Source: a virus
IMG/VR virus record: IMGVR_UViG_3300030202_001889
Location: 1 to 27,107 of that record
DNA length: 27,107 bases
Strand: one strand, 5' to 3'
Positions 26,830-27,107 of this stretch are shown here, piece after piece (positions within the stretch are counted from its first letter, which is position 1; each line of letters begins with the position of its first letter). A program made the position numbers and the translations under genes. The notes beneath the pieces are model-generated. The model searched no databases, was not told the DNA's origin, and saw only the letters and a program-made list of their open reading frames with translations.

Positions 26830-27107
26830 ATGGCAATAACAACTAACGCAATTTGTAATTCTTTCAAAAAAGAATTATTACAGGGCAAACACGATTTTGA
26901 TACATCCTCTGATACATATAAATTAGCAATGTATACATCATCTGCAACTTTAGGTAAATCAACAGAAAACTACACAACTTCAAATGAAGTATCATCATCT
27001 GGTTACACTGCAGGTGGTAAAGCACTTGTTAATCAAGGTGTTAAAGTTTCATCTTCAGTAGCAATTACTGACTTTGCTGATTTATCTTTCACAGGAGTTA
27101 CATTAAC
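26830..27107 (+). CDS. virion structural protein, cut by the window end (partial, 92 aa visible)
   Basis: The frame opens with MAITTNAICNSFKKELLQGK and continues through a Thr/Ser-rich beta sequence (HDFDTSSDTYKLAMYTSSAT, then SSGYTAGGKALVNQGVKVSS) to the window edge without a stop. The MAITT....SFK.ELL.G.HDF pattern is frequent in marine phage structural modules and usually called a virion or tail protein, without precise role. The start has AAAGGAGAAC. The 3' end is missing. Confidence 0.7.
   Translation, partial: MAITTNAICNSFKKELLQGKHDFDTSSDTYKLAMYTSSATLGKSTENYTTSNEVSSSGYTAGGKALVNQGVKVSSSVAITDFADLSFTGVTL

Noticed and set aside
1-27107. tRNA, rRNA, integrase or insertion sequence
   Set aside because: A read of both strands found no tRNA-like T-arm context, no recombinase motifs and no transposase; absence applies only to this window.

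Overview
The window reads as part of the genome of an uncultured, tailed marine bacteriophage of the kind found in metagenomes and thought to infect SAR11/Pelagibacter or related low-GC Alphaproteobacteria. The DNA is AT-rich. Genes are short, tightly packed, often overlap by 1-17 bases and mostly carry AGGAG-type ribosome sites. The packaging and head genes are in phage order: small terminase, large terminase, P22-like portal, scaffold, Mu gpT-like capsid and head-tail adaptor. No tRNA, rRNA, CRISPR array, insertion sequence or integrase is visible. The host assignment is inference from composition and gene content; no host marker is present. Layout: (1) 1-716, three small minus-strand genes, diverging at about 720-810 from everything else. 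(2) 747-2250, an early operon with small proteins, a ParB-like nuclease-fold protein and a possible ribbon-helix-helix protein, closed by a clear intrinsic terminator. (3) 2255-3299, three conserved phage hypotheticals. (4) 3300-3693, a non-coding block with palindromes and GGTGTCCCT iterons, a candidate origin, operator or packaging site. (5) 3694-5275, a basic protein, the small terminase, two conserved small proteins and a VRR-NUC-type nuclease. (6) 5140-6690, a GC-rich island with 18 same-strand CTCGTT repeats, a strong inverted repeat, two near-identical promoters and four or five small genes, resembling a moron cassette. (7) 6860-8164, early-type hypotheticals. (8) 8357-22944, large terminase, basic protein, large EIQSD-motif protein, portal, LAGLIDADG endonuclease, 3TM holin-like protein, a run of tiny basic proteins, methyltransferase, GroES-like co-chaperonin, scaffold, capsid and capsid accessory proteins. 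(9) 22948-24960, conserved small membrane and secreted proteins ending in an M15-type peptidoglycan peptidase, probably lysis. (10) 25011-27107, head-tail connector and adaptor genes and a virion protein cut by the window edge. How the genes work together: the small and large terminase package DNA through the portal into a head built on the scaffold by the gpT-like capsid protein. The encoded co-chaperonin probably adapts host GroEL for capsid folding, as T4 gp31 does. The connector and adaptor genes close the head. The holin-like protein and the M15 peptidase are candidate lysis functions. The most unusual parts are the CTCGTT island lying between the two terminase genes, the iteron block at 3.5 kb, a set of promoters sharing a TATCCCAT spacer, candidate leaderless genes, and a hydrophobic reading frame interrupted by a single TGA.
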